DNA from: Ustulina deusta
Taxonomy: Eukaryota; Ascomycota; Sordariomycetes; Xylariales; Xylariaceae
NCBI GenBank assembly: GCA_023159155.1
Contig: JAJNNX010000060.1
Coordinates: 186,001-250,000 of the forward strand
Length of the DNA stretch: 64,000 nt
Direction: 5' to 3'
The notes under the pieces were generated by a model. The model was not told where the DNA came from and made no database searches. It was given only the letters and a program-made list of their open reading frames with translations. A program made the translations under genes and the position numbers. Below, one piece after another: positions 12,631 to 25,300 of the stretch. Each line of letters opens with the position of its first letter. Position 1 is the first letter of the stretch.

Positions 12631-12792
12631 GTTCGCGGTTGCAGAGATGGAAGCTGAATCAAGGTAGTTTGACGTGTGGAATAAGAGATCGATGGTTGAT
12701 CGAGGTTCTAGGATGATGAAGCTCTGGCCAGAACTCGAATGGTTTGGTCGGGATCTCTGGTATTTATGTTGCAACTTTGCCCACTCTGAAGG

Positions 12793-13077
12793 GCTCGGTG
12801 ATAATTCCCGTCTGATTAAGCTCTCAATAATTTCAGACATGGCGCAGCTATATCGGCAGCCCTCGGTAATAATTCCTGTCTGTCTCGGCAAGCTACCTAC
12901 CTATTCAGCTCTCCACAATCTCAGAGATGCCCAGGGTTGGTAAATTAGTGAATTAGTATAGTATTTAGTAATACTAAAAATACTATCGTAATTTTTTAGT
13001 AATTCTGTAGTATTTTAGTATTCCTTAGTATTTACTATAGTATTTTTACCAACCCTGGACATGCCGCAGCTATATCG
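12793..13077. repeat. Tandem duplication, second copy split by a MITE
   Basis: A segment at 12793-12857 (CTCGGTGATAATTCC ... GCAGCTATATCGG) is repeated in diverged form from 12861. Its last part (GCAGCTATATCG) reappears only after the 126-bp insertion at 12932-13057. Removing the insertion and one copy of the 8-bp duplication restores the alignment. The duplication lies upstream of the cysteine-rich secreted protein gene, so it could affect its promoter. Confidence 0.6.
12932..13057. mobile_element. hAT-type MITE with 8-bp target duplication
   Basis: 126 bp with terminal inverted repeats CAGGGTTGGTAAA / TTTACCAACCCTG and a core made almost only of A, T and the motif TAGTATT. The flanks GAGATGCC (12924-12931) and GACATGCC (13058-13065) agree at 7 of 8 positions, and the related upstream repeat copy shows the site without the insertion. 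CAGGG ends and an 8-bp duplication are the signature of the hAT superfamily. No transposase; non-autonomous. Confidence 0.8.
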
Positions 13078-14889
13078 TGGCTCTTGGAGGTTAGCAATGC
13101 CCAAATAGTTGTATATACAGACCTAAGGTTGGTCCAAGGGGCCGAAGGGCACCACAATGGCCATACGGACCGTGCCGATCTTAGCAGATTATTGTAATAT
13201 TGAGACCTATCTCCAAGCCCCTATCCGAGCCCTTGTTATAGTACTGAGCATGTATCTTGTAGTGCTCGACCTTGTTGTTCTAGTTGTACTCAGTGTTGTC
13301 ATCGTTGTTGTATTTAACACCAGGGGCGTCTGTAACGTTACAGCAGGCCGCGGAATCTCCATTTGGGTATGCGGGCGTGCTAAGCTAGGTATCACAGCTC
13401 ATCCATCCAAACAAATTCACATTCCAACCTATCCAGCAAGTCTAGTCCGTAGACGGTGGCTCTTGAAAGCCGTCATTCCCTGTATCCTCCTTCCCGTTGA
13501 AGGTAGTACTTAGCTATTGTACGAAGAGTATGATCCTCGCCACATGGGTCTTACAAAAGTTATGCCGCGCTAATTGTAGCTCGTTCGGGTCATTCTAGTA
13601 CTGAAGTGGCCAATAGTAACTACGGGATCCAGGACAATCATCCTTAAGCAATGTATTCTATGTGTTTGTCTTTCTTTTTCGAAAAAATCAAGGCACTCCA
13701 AGACATACTCCCCATAGCTATGACTAGGTAAGCAAATGCTCAAGCCCCTTTTTTAAGCCACCTACCCCGCTTCCATACGAAAGGAGATGTTCAGGTCGTT
13801 GCCGTGCAATTGTGAATACGTAGGTCGTGCCGTAGGCTCGTCGTTGCCCATAGCATTCCACTGCTAGCCACTCGCCAGCTTCCGTAGCCTCCGTCTCGAA
13901 GAACGAAGTCTTGTAGTCTCGCGGACTGGGATGAGAGTACGAAAGCAGGGGGTATAAGGAAACTCTTATGAAGTAGAATGGGGGAGATGGCTCTTTCCTT
14001 CGGTATACTCTTCAGGCCTCCCACTATCTACTGAATTCTACAAGGATTGCAGATTCTGCAAGGCTTGTACAAGGCTTGCGCCCTTCGTCAGGTTAACAAA
14101 CCGAGCAGGACTTGCAGCTATAAGCCTAGCTAAGGGCGGCTAACAGTCAAAACTTACCTGTGTGGCGTCAGATCGGGGTTTTAGTCAGCAGAGATGTTCG
14201 CGCCGGTGTTGGCCATTTTGCTTACAGTAGCTTGTAGAAACTGAATCGGAAGGTGGAGTTGATGATCGGAAAGCTGTAGAATAACAATGGGGATGATTCA
14301 TCAAGTTCCCACTAAAAACAGGCCTGTCCGCGTTTTTCCAAGGCTGAATCATCTTCACCACAAAAGTATAATGTGTGCCCTAATCCGGGGGTAAAAGGAA
14401 AATAAAAGTTGTTTTCTGAAAGATGACGCAGTATTTAATATAATGTACCTACTTCCTGCAATTTATTTAGTTTTAAAACCTGTTATCTATAACACTTTCT
14501 ATAGTGAAGGTTTTTGAACCCCAAACAAAAACGGACGGGCCTTTTTTTGAGTGACTGTAGGTCCGTTTTAACTTGGACAGCTAAAAGTGAAGAGATACAT
14601 GGATGCAAGGCAAGGACCCTTTGCAGCCATTCACTGACTAGCAAAGACAATATCATTCTTATGGGGCCAATAGTTATGACTGCGTGTGCAGTTCCGTCCG
14701 GGTTTTAGATAATTCGGGTCCCCTTCACCCACAGTAGGAATCTCCGCTGTCTCGAAGCAAAGAGGAGCAGCCTGGAGGCTTTTCTAAACAAGTGACTGGG
14801 CGCTGCAGGATAGCTCCGAAAGCCAGGGGTCGAATCGTATTTCCTTGTTCTTTATAATTCATCCTATGTGTTCGTTTGGTGCCCGTAGC
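13078..14889. other. Intergenic, nothing recognised
   Basis: One stretch (13230-13320) encodes a run of V and L codons (low complexity), not a credible protein. Around 14320-14560 there are two similar C/G-rich islands (CCTGTCCGCGTTTTT and GGACGGGCCTTTTTT) in inverted orientation within AT-rich DNA. No gene is supported. Confidence 0.4.
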
Positions 14890-16272
14890 TCATGCGCGGC
14901 CAGCGCTTCTCTGCCGTATGGCAAGTATAGTTTGGACCCAATTGACCTTGTCAATGGCAGCGGAAGCTCGTTCGGCGTCCTTGATTTTCCAAGCATCCTC
15001 GATATCCTGCCCCAGCCTCTCGAGCGATGGCATATACCGTTCCTCGTACATGGCTCGGACTCTCTTCCGCACGCGATCGCGTAATTTGCCGTCTATCGTC
15101 TCACTGGCTGCCCACCACAGCGGCCACGGGTGAGCTGAGACGAGTGGAGAAGAAACAGGAACCTCAAAGAGATGTTGGAGACAGTCCTCCGCACGCCGAA
15201 GTGTTCCCGGGTGCGGAGAGCCGACGTTGTGCCAGACCTTGTGTAGGTAGATGTAGGCGGCTTCTTTATAGGCGTGTACCGTATGACCCTCGTTTCCTTC
15301 ACGGCTTGGGTCAATGTCGATGGTTCGGAGGACGAACTCGATGTCTGCTCCCTCATTGTTGAATAGAGACCTGTCTAGGCTGCACATGTTACTGATCCGG
15401 CCAATGGCACCCCACAGGATCTTGAGATCGAGCATGGGCCGCATCCCCTCAAGGGGGGGAACGTCGCCATGGAGGGCGAGGATAGAAGGGGCCGTTCTAG
15501 AGACTACTGATCCGACGGCGTCGTGGTAGCTGCAGACACTCAGCAGGAATCTACCAGCGTTGCAGTCCCAGATTCTTGGCTCTGCCCGGTCAATAATGGC
15601 CTTGGCACCCCCTAGATGATTGATTCCAGATTGGGTCAGGAAGTGTCGGTCGGTGATCTGCAAGATCATGATGATCGCGAGGGAAATCAGAGGCTTCTCT
15701 GTCCAGATGGTTTTCCATAGTGAGGAGGCAGCATCGGTCTGGTATCGAGTTGCAGTGTCCTCTAGCGAACGGTTGTTCGTCAATACCATGAGGTGGCACG
15801 CCGCCATAAAGCATATCGATGAGCGGAGGGATGGCGAATCACTGATCATGGGTGTGATGTAAGAATGGAAATGGTTCTGCGCTGTCGGTGATATAGTGAT
15901 GAGTGAGGCCAAGGTGGTTCTCCAGTGGTCGAGCAGATATTCCTGTTGCGGCGGGAATCCACTGCTCATAGCTCGCGGCAAAACCAACGCTGCTGGGCTC
16001 TGCGGCCGCAGCCTCGTCAAAGCCGTCGATGGAGATTTTCGTCTGCGTGGTCCTTTTGGATCCCTGCCAGCCTGCCGTGGTCCCGTCGGGCTCTGCCACC
16101 GAAGTCTGAGGCCATAGCCCTTGCAGCTTTTCCCCAGCCGCACACATCGACCGCAGAAAGGTCTTTGCTCATCGCATTTATACCCATCTTCCCGACATGT
16201 CAAACAACCTGTTCTCGTTCGCGTGAACGGCCTCCCCGAGGAAGAAAGCGTATGCATTCGGTGCCGATACAC
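14890..16272 (-). CDS. Zn2Cys6 transcription factor with Fungal_trans_2 domain
   Basis: Single exon, 460 residues. The N-terminal binuclear zinc cluster has all six cysteines at residues 23, 26, 33, 40, 43 and 50 (CX2CX6CX6CX2CX6C), followed by a basic linker rich in P, R and K. The rest (about 100-450) is the alpha-helical regulatory region of the Fungal_trans_2 type (phrases such as SSICFMAACHLMVLTN and WLWW-like HPWPLWWAASETIDG). The basic residues usual after the second cysteine are partly replaced (REDGYK), so DNA contact may differ from the classic RRRKVK form. A nuclear DNA-binding regulator; targets unknown. Nearest neighbour is the 2OG oxygenase 2 kb away on the other strand, divergently transcribed. 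Confidence 0.9.
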   Translation of the reverse strand: MYRHRMHTLSSSGRPFTRTRTGCLTCREDGYKCDEQRPFCGRCVRLGKSCKGYGLRLRWQSPTGPRQAGRDPKGPRRRKSPSTALTRLRPQSPAALVLPRAMSSGFPPQQEYLLDHWRTTLASLITISPTAQNHFHSYITPMISDSPSLRSSICFMAACHLMVLTNNRSLEDTATRYQTDAASSLWKTIWTEKPLISLAIIMILQITDRHFLTQSGINHLGGAKAIIDRAEPRIWDCNAGRFLLSVCSYHDAVGSVVSRTAPSILALHGDVPPLEGMRPMLDLKILWGAIGRISNMCSLDRSLFNNEGADIEFVLRTIDIDPSREGNEGHTVHAYKEAAYIYLHKVWHNVGSPHPGTLRRAEDCLQHLFEVPVSSPLVSAHPWPLWWAASETIDGKLRDRVRKRVRAMYEERYMPSLERLGQDIEDAWKIKDAERASAAIDKVNWVQTILAIRQRSAGRA

Positions 16273-18432
16273 TGAATCCCCCCCGAGAAGCCTGGGATGG
16301 CGTGGTAGAATTCGATACGTGGTAATAGATTCTAGATAACTAAGAAAACTGACATTGGGCTACGGCAGCGCGGCTGGTTTTATTAAGAAGAGAGCTTCGA
16401 AACAGAGGAACCATCTCAGAGATGGTCTGCCTTCTCCACGCGAAGAGTGAACTGAGCTGGGTTGAATAGCGGCTCGACAGCATGCATCTTAAACGGCGTA
16501 TACGACGACCACGTGGCCAACGCGGCTCTGCAGCAAGCGAGCAGGACACAGGGTCAGCCTAAGGTTTCATTCCGGGCTCCCACTGCAACCTTTTGACGCG
16601 GGCCACATCTTGTGGTTACAAGGCCATTCACCGTGAACAGGCGTCGACAATGATATTTAGCACTAATTTATCCTGCACAACACACATGCCAGGAGGAATG
16701 GAGACGGGTCGCGTGGTGAGGATCGCCAGCCCATACCTTTTAATGCTGATAATAAAACACGGCAGAGTTCGAGCGATGCGTCACCTGGAAGATCAACTCC
16801 CAGCGTCAACTGCGAGTGAAGGTTGCCAAAACGGTGAGATGACGTGATACACGAGGCGAAACTCTTGCAGCCGGTCAAATGTATGCACTAAGGTTGGGCA
16901 AATTACGCATCACCAATACATTTGTCAGCAACTGCAATCCCTCGAGCACGGACAGCAAGATGATACGGACAGCGAGATTATACGAACTGAGGCTGCTATT
17001 GAGTTGACCAGTGTTGCCTCGTAAATAATAATAGATATCTGCATACAGAAAAAGCAAATATATATTCTTCAGCCATACACCAGCGACAACTGAGTGGATC
17101 GAGGCAACTAAGCTTGGGTTGAAGAGGAACTCAGTGTCAGAATAGCCCAGCATACGTAAGCCAATAGTTCTGATATTGGGGCGCGCCCTAATGTGTTCGT
17201 ACGACAGCTTCTTTGTATTACCTACTTGACTATCTAGAACTGGCATGAGCTGGGCTTGAGGCAGAGCAGTGTGACTTGTTTCGATCTTCACTATAATTAT
17301 CGATCAACTGAAGAGGACCCTATCCTTTATCGACTCGGTGCTCGGGAAGGACAATAATATGAGCCTTTTGTTCATAGCTGTTAGACCAATGCGTTCAAGA
17401 CGGCTGATCAGCAGTACATTTATTATTATTCATCGACTGGTTATGAATTTTTGTTTCTGTTTAAAGTTTTATGCAATGTTTAGAAATGTTTAGAAAGAAC
17501 AATAGTTGAGCAATGATTTGACGAACTGGGCGGGAGACGAGGGGTACAATATTACCCATTTGTAGGGGTCGGGGGTTACGGCCGTTTGGTATGTTTGATG
17601 GAATATTGAAGGATTCATCCGAAGCTTGTAATGGGGATGTCTCGTGGTATTTTTGGATGGTTTTGTGGTAGTTTTCCCCTCGGTGAGGGAGGTTTCACTG
17701 TGTCTGGGAAGAGCACTGGGCCGGCCACAGAGGGACTCGTCACCGCGACACTGGCTTGGCTTGACACTTGACATCGAGCTATTTTTATTGATTCTTTTTT
17801 TTTTTTTTCCTTTTAACAAAGAAAAATTCATTCCGGCGGTTAACGTCGGGACAAAGGATAGATGTGCACCTACCTAACTCCCTATTTCGATACAGTCGTC
17901 GGAAAGCGGCTGCAGCCGACTGCCACAATATTTGTTCTTCATCTGTCCGAAATAAATAAAAATGGAAGATAAACATCCAGAACAAATACCACATGGCATA
18001 TGGAACGATCTCGGTCAGCGAATCGAGACCGCTAATTCTACACTAACTTGGTTGGACATGACGATTTGCCAAGAACGCCGGTCGACTTGGTATGGTAAAT
18101 GTAAAAGAATCGTTCCATCATCTGTTCACTAATAAATGCCGATCTAGATAGGATAGATATATATAATAGTAAACATGTGACTATTCTTTCAGGATAAATA
18201 GTGCAAAGGTCGTCCTGAACTCTCGTATTGACTGATTTGCCGCATCTTCAGAAGCATTCGGAGGGGTATCTCTCTCTCTCTCTCTACACCATCTTTTAAC
18301 CCCGCCTTCGAGAAATCCCGACGAATCCTTCTGTTTAGGCTACTGCTTCGAAGAAGGAAAAGCTGCGATAATATACATACAGTTATATAAGTACTCGAGT
18401 ATTATAAACCACACACACACACACAAGTCGAG
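16273..18432. other. Divergent intergenic region, no gene
   Basis: Separates two divergently transcribed genes (the regulator on the minus strand, the oxygenase on the plus strand). No coding sequence recognised. It contains a T-run at 17795-17812, a (TC)n run near 18272-18286 and an (AC)n run at 18411-18424. TATAAGTACTC/ATTATAAACC just upstream of 18433 may serve as core promoter of the oxygenase gene. Confidence 0.45.
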
Positions 18433-20054
18433 ATGAGCCTCACAGAGGAGCCCGCGATGGACCTCCCCATCATCGACCTCGACGTCTTCCTCGCGTCGCG
18501 CGACTCGGCCGCGGCCCGCGAGGAGTGCGCCAAGGCGGCGCGCGCGCTCATCACGTACGGCGCCCTGGTCCTCCACGACAGCCGCGTGGCCGAGCCCGAC
18601 AACGTCGCCTTCCTGGACCTGCTGGAGGACTACTTCGCCCAGCCCGACGACGTGCTGAGGCGGGACGAGCGGCCCGAGCTCGGCTACCAGGTCGGCGTCA
18701 CGCTCGAGAACACCGAGAAGCCCAAGTGCGCCGTCGACGAGCCCTGTCTCGACGTCATCCGCCGCCTCGCGCCCGAGGAGCGTCCCCTCGACATCAGCGG
18801 CCACGCGCCGGATCCCAGTACGCGCGCATCCAAAAAAAAAATCGCCCCCCCTCCCAACCCTCTGTTCTGCACGCGCCCGGTAGCCAGACTTAACTAACGC
18901 CTGAGTTCTTCTTGTCTTGCAGAGTGCCGCTTCTTCTGGCGCATGAGCGAGCCGACGCCGTATGCGACGCAGTTCCCGGGCTTGAATGCCGAGAACGTCG
19001 TCCCTGCTGCGGACGGCATTCGTGAGCGCTGGACGCCTGTCATGACGCAGTGGGGTCGGAGTATGAAGAGCGCGTAAGTGCTAGATAGACGGAGGGATGC
19101 GTGAATGGACGACCGAATGATCGATCAGTCAAGCAGCCAAGTGAGGCAGACAGGCGGACAGACAGACAGATCTACTAACAACCTCGCTTGTTTCTAGTGT
19201 GTCCGGTCTTGCTGAGATGGCCGCAGTAGGCATGGGGTTGCCTGCAGGAACATTCCGCGACGCAGGACGATACGGGTAAGTAAGTCCCTTCACGAGCAGC
19301 ATCACGTCGTCATCATCCCCCTCTTCACTCTCCCGCCCCGGTAGTCCAGACCCCCATACCTATCCCGCTTCATCAAGCGCCCTCGCACACTCACTCACTC
19401 ACTCACTCACCCGCTCGGCCGCCCACAGCCCGCACCTCCTAGCCCCCACGGCCTCAGACCTGCGCAAGTACGGCGAGAAGGACACCATCCTGGCCGGGTT
19501 CCACACGGACCTCAACTTCCTCACGATCCACGGCCGCAGCCGGTATCCGGGCCTGCACGTCTGGGCGCGCAACACGGGCCGGCGGATCCCCGTCAAGATC
19601 CCGCCGGGCAACCACCTGCTCGTGCAGGCCGGCAAGCAGCTGGAGCACGTCACCGGCGGCCTGGTCAAGGCCGGCTTCCACGAGGTCGTCGTCAACGACG
19701 CCACGCTCGCCACCGTGGCCATGCGCACCGCCGAGTCCCCCGACCGCCCCCTCGTCCGCATCAGCAGCACCTTCTTCTACCACCTCGCCAGCGACTTCGA
19801 CCTGGTCCCCATCCCGGCCCTCGTGGAGAGGGCCGGCGCCGTGAGGGCGGAGCAGGCTCGTCTTGGTCGCGACGAGGGCGCCGCCGTCGATTATCGGGCT
19901 ATGAAAGTTGGGGAGCAGGTTCAAGAGTGAGTTTTTCCATTCTTCCCCCACCATCCTACCTTCTCTCTCTCTTTCTTCGTTACCTGAAGTGAATATATAT
20001 AATGCTAAATACACACACATTAGGGAACTAAAGCATATCGCATTAATGGCATGA
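18433..20054 (+). CDS. 2-oxoglutarate/Fe(II) oxygenase, isopenicillin-N-synthase-like
   Basis: Exons 18433-18817, 18923-19073, 19198-19275, 19429-19926 and 20024-20054 give 380 residues. The N-terminal DIOX_N-type segment starts at LPIIDLDVFL. The C-terminal 2OG-Fe(II) domain shows iron ligands H230 and D232 (FHTDLNFLTIHG) and H289 (GFHEVVV), and the 2-oxoglutarate-binding R315-x-S317 (VRIS). Members oxidise small organic molecules in the cytosol using O2 and 2-oxoglutarate; the substrate is not predictable. The first four exons are GC-rich with strong third-position C/G bias. The last exon is uncertain: without it the protein ends VQE at 19930. The spliced end (EELKHIALMA) resembles the amphipathic tail of relatives and was preferred. 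Convergent with the BAR gene. Confidence 0.85.
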
Positions 20055-20767
20055 TCAATCGATTCCACAACACGAGAGTGAAATGAAACGATGAAACGGG
20101 TATGGATTTGCCTCCACATTGAGCTTGAGACGGATGCATTAGACATATAGATAACATCCAATACCTACCTACCTACCTACTTACCTTCATACGGATATTT
20201 ATCAAGATAGGGATAGGTCGAGAGATCGCCCTACCAGTATATATACATAGTCGGGACGTTCTCAGTAAAGCATCTGTTCCGAAGACAATAAACACCCAAT
20301 TATGACTAGGTATTCATTGACATGCTGATAAGCGGTCATACTCCACACTCTCAACTCGAGCCTTGCAGTATTGGTTGTCCAGTCGGCCGATTTGTGAGAA
20401 AATGAAGAACACGATCACGACGTGACTAGACACAAGAAATAATCCGAGAAATATATTAGTATTGGAGGGGTAAAAGGAGCCAGTCCATATTTTATCCCTT
20501 GATGTGTACCGCACTCGAAGCTCCGGTGGGCTGCTATTCCGTCTAAAACGCACCAACGCCACGAAATAGACCATCTTGGTCATGTGTGAACCATGAATAG
20601 AGCGACCTCCTAAGGAACCTATTACTGCTAAATACATCAGCCCCTAATTTTTCTTCCCCGTTAAGATAGTCGGTCCGTTGTCCTCTAGTGCCCACCCGTA
20701 CACCCAAGTTAACACGATATTTCCGCATAAACCGCAGTTTGAGGGCTTGGCGCCACATGTTCTATTC
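20055..20767. other. Convergent intergenic region
   Basis: Lies between the 3' ends of the oxygenase and BAR-domain genes. Contains a (TACC)n run at 20163-20184; no gene recognised. Confidence 0.5.
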
Positions 20768-22313
20768 TTAAGCGTGATATGAGACATCCCGCTTTGCTGG
20801 GATGGGTGGTGGCGGCTTCTTCGCACGGCTAGGCGGTGGCGGGGGAGGCGCTTTTTTGGCACTCCCCGTCGTTGTCGTAGTAGCCGCATAACGAAGTGCA
20901 TTGTTGCTTGTGGTTCGACTCAAACTCCCATAGCTAGTAGCAGGGCTATCGCTACGGTCGTAATCCGGACTGCCGCTGCTCGTTGCCGTATCATAGTCAT
21001 CGCCGAAGCAATCGGGACTTAGGTTCTGGTTGGTCTGAATCCTGCTAATAGGGCGCAAGTTGTTGCGTAGGCTGCCAACATTGGAAGGTATGGTTTGGGT
21101 TTGGCGCACGGATATTTCAGGTACAGGGGGCTGCGGAGGTTCGCGGTACGTAGCAGCGCGGTTCATGCTGGGACGGGCTACGTCGGGGATCACAGTACCC
21201 GCAGAAGGGGAGCGGTTAGACCGAATGGGCATTCGGACTGCCTCGGGAGTTGGCTCGCGATCGTACGTGTCCTGTCGACCTGCCCATCTCTCGGTGTGAT
21301 CGTCATTCTCGGGATAGGATCGGGCCACATCGCCTCTCGATCGGTTTGTCGGACGCCTGACACAACCAAAATCCGAAGTCCGGGAGCCTGACGGTGCTTG
21401 TGTCTGGCTTCCCATCCAATCCTGTTTGACTCTCCGAAGTTCTTCAGCGCAGCGTTCGTAGTAATCGAGCTCGCTGTCGAGGAGATTGCCCAGGTCCTGA
21501 ACAGAGTCGGCTTCTGCTTCCTTGATGTCCATCATGCGGCGGTAGACGTCCTCGGACGACTCTTCATATTTTGCCTTGGACGTTCGAAGCTCGTCTTCGA
21601 GTCGGAAATCCTCACGCTTCGCTTTTTGCATCTTGGTGGCACTCGCTTCGTATGTCAGGCGACGGTTCTCGAGCTTCTTGCGGGCAGACTGGTTGCAATG
21701 GATGTCAGTTTCGGGCGGATGGAGAGCAGGGATGAGGAGACAAACCTGATACTCTTTCATCATCGCCAACGATCGCTCTAGCCCCTCCAGCCAGTATGAT
21801 GTGGCATGAGCCACGTAGCTCTCCTGGATGCCCGCAATGCGTTCATTTGCTCTTCCCATCGCTACACGTGATGTCCTGCAATTAGCGGGTGGTCCTTAAG
21901 GATGATATCGCCCGGGAAACATACCTATTAAGCAGTTGCCGAACTCGGAATCCGCCTCGAAGTCCTCGCCGTGGGCGATCATTGTCCGTCCCAGATAGCT
22001 GACGGGCAGCCCCTTCTCCTTGTCCTCGAAGGTCTCGCCACGACGCGAGAGTGACTTGATATAGGTGTTCATCGACTTCTGGAGTCGGTCCATGCCTACC
22101 CAGGGAAGCAGGGGTTAGCAATTGGGCAGTCGACGGCTCGAAGAGACACGGGAGCAGTGTAGTAAGAATTCAGGGCCTATGCATACCATCATATCGTAAA
22201 GCCATCTCGGTCTCTAGCATTTTAAAATCGTCGGAATGTGTGATCTTGGCTTCATGGCCCATCTTCTCGCCGGCCCATTGAAAGGCGCGATCGATCTTCT
22301 TTGCGAACACCAT
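20768..22313 (-). CDS. BAR-domain protein with proline-rich tail
   Basis: Exons 22313-22187, 22095-21925, 21861-21746 and 21688-20768 give 444 residues. Residues 1-240 form an amphiphysin/Rvs-like BAR domain: the opening (MVFAKKIDRAFQWAGEKMG), the DDFKMLETEM and DRLQKSMNTY stretches, then long charged helices with heptad-like spacing. This domain dimerises and binds curved membrane, usually in endocytosis or actin-patch work. The tail (240-444) is disordered, rich in S, T, R and P, with polyproline (KKAPPPPPPSRAKKPPPPIP) able to bind SH3 domains. It has no SH3 domain itself, unlike Rvs167. The third intron (21689-21745, 57 nt) is a multiple of three and free of stops, so retention would only add 19 residues. 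Confidence 0.88.
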
Positions 22314-25300
22314 GTTGAGGATCGTTCTGGTGCGTTTTGTTTCGTTTCGCTTTACTTATGGCATCAATTGGGACGAGATAACTCGCCAACTTGCGCTCGG
22401 ACAGGGGGTTAGGTCTGTCGTATAAAAAGGGAGAGACTCGGTAATGGTCTGTCGAGGTTGGGTGGGAGGAGTTTGTATTCTGGGAGCTACTCCAGGCTTG
22501 ACTTATCGGGGTGGCGTAGTGGAGATGTTGACCCCTGTTCCAAAGCCCTGTTTCTCAAGAGATAGCGTACGCTGGTGCGCTGGTAGTGGCTGTAATGGCG
22601 AATTGGATCGAGATACAGTAGGGAGTGTAACCCACAAGCTGCAGCTAGCTGGTTGGCTTGCAGCGCGCAGTGTGCGGCATGCAGCTGCGCTAATGTACCT
22701 ATTATCGATGAAGTAGAGCTGAGGTCGGGGTTCTCAAAACCGTGGAGAACTCGAAGGATTGGTTGGATACAGTAGTATAGGGGCAGCCGCTAGGTACAGT
22801 GGGAATGCCTAGATAGGGGCGAATGCCATGTGGAGAGTGTTGTGTAATCGTTCTCGTGATAAGTGTTGAAGGTAGAAAGGCAAGATGGTCGAGTCAAATG
22901 AATGAATGCTCGAGTGTCCCGCACAAGACACGACAAGAAGGGCGGATGATATGTAGCACTAAGTGGTACCTACGCTATGTGTGACGTAGCAACAACAAAG
23001 TCGGGACTGGAATCTAGGATTGGCAATAAGACGGGGTGTTCGAGTGGAGATGGATCATGCGAGGTGTATATGTACACGTAAGTATATTGTCTGTAAATAT
23101 AAAAGGACGGATCAGACAGCCATGTGAATATATGACTTGATTCCAGGCTTCCTCTTCAAACTTTGATAGATAGAAATATAGAAAGAGGGATAGATGAAGG
23201 GGGGAAGGGGAGAAGGGGACAGAGCGCGCAATAGATAGGGTCGCTCACGGTTATTATTTCTTTCATGCGAATAGGGACGGTATGAATTCTGCAGTGCTCC
23301 CTATGGAGTGGTTGTACCGATAGTGTGTCTTGAGGAGCGGTTAAAAGATCTATGTATGGTACACGACCCACCCACCTCCTCCATGCATGTGTACATTAAG
23401 TAGTGGCGGACCGGTTGTACCTAGCATGTATTTGCCATCTACCTAATCTGGTCTGAAACTGCCAATCTTCGCGACATGATTGGCTGCTACGAAAACCGAG
23501 TACGAGGGTGGGATGATTGTCAACAAAAAGCAATAAGTGCGCCAGCCATTTCGCTAACACTTGTATACCTATTAGATTGCCTACATCCATCAGTATTAAT
23601 TAATTATAACACCTATAGGCACATATTCAAGGCTTCTTGTTTAGTTTGAGCCTCCAGGCCTCTCGGCAGCATGAGATGCGTTATCTGTACTTATACCTAT
23701 AGGTATCTTTAGCCAGGCGAGGCACCTACCTCCTTATCTATGGACCTACTAGAGATACCTACATACCTCAGGCAGTAACCACGCTCACTTCCCGGTACCT
23801 TGCAGCTACTTACTTATACACGGTCTGCCTATCGTCAACACGCCAGAGCGGAACTCTCCGTTTCTTGCGTATAGCCTGTACTTGGACTCTCGCCGCCACG
23901 ACCCATTTTACAAGCGCGATTGTATGACCCAATCAATTTTGTTGAGCCTTGGTCTGTCGGGAACTCACGTTGTGTGAAGATCAAGATAAACTGCGCCTCA
24001 ACCGATGCGTTTCGTCTCGCCCATCCGGCCCCATATTGATTCGATCATCCAGGGGTTTGTTCGTCTGTCGTGGCCCCCATTGATCATTGATATTTCATGT
24101 TGCCAATTATGAACAACTGATATTTATCAGGACTAAGAACATCATGTACGTAATTTTTTTTTTTTGGAAAGATTGCCGGGTTCACGTGTTCTTGTTGTAT
24201 TAAATGTCCTCTAAGTCCTAGCACGGATACTGAGTGTATGATAAACGACTACAACAACTTCTACGAGGATCCAGCTAGCTTTTATTTTACCCTATTATTT
24301 CCCTGTCCCCTTTCTTTCCAGTCCTCTCCAATGCGAAACCAATGCTCGTGCCTTTCTAGCCACTATAGCCATTCACAAGACTTGGCCATGAGGCACGCCG
24401 AGCATTGGCAGTGGTTCCTCGTGTTAGGCTATAGGTGTGTAAATAACCATTGTCACTAAACAGTCAATTTGCGGCTCAAGCATGGTAGGACCAACAGTAT
24501 CTATCTATCTACAAAGGCAATAATACATACCTATCCATTTCGCTCTTGGAAACGTGAATTCCAGCCGATCAAAGCTTCTGCGCCCACAGCGTAACGCCCG
24601 GTCGAGAATGACGAGATGACGCATATAAGATATTACGCGCTGTGCTAAGAAAAGATAAGGGTTAGGTAAGCGTATCAATATGCATAGGCTCATAGGTCAT
24701 ACAGTACGTACACTTATACCGTTTCAGGTTCTGTTACCCTTCACCAATCAATGACAACTGAAGGTAGCAACTAGCTCCTAATTGAGCGTCTGCTACATCT
24801 TATTACAGTAGGCCTTTGGCAACTGTTTCTCGTGAGCATGAATGACGCAAAGACTGCATTGCATGTATGGTGCCGCAAGCCCGCGACATCATCCCTCTAC
24901 ATAGAAGCCCTTCCGTCACCCAAGAATGCTCTCGGATACTCTACTCCGACCAGTCCGACCTACCACACGCCCAACATCCTTCGATTATAACTGGGACATG
25001 TTGTCTCATTCCGTCGATCGAACTCTCAACTAGACCTAAGAGAGAAACTCTCCTGTATATCTGTTGTTCGCCAGTTACTATCAAGACGGCGCGTCAGTAT
25101 TTCCCATTGCCCTTACTGAACACGCCTATTCGACTATTCCCCTTGTGCAGATGCGCAGGCATAGAATCATTTTTGTATAGAGATGTGACTATTCGGTGGT
25201 CCCTGCACTCACCATGGTTCTCCAGCATCACAGGCCAAGACCTTGTTCTCAATCTAGCGTCTATCAGTCTCGATGTTTTCCACCACGAGGAAAAAGACAA

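Noticed and set aside
14890..20054. Secondary-metabolite gene cluster
   Set aside because: Only a regulator and one oxygenase are present, with no core synthase or transporter nearby.
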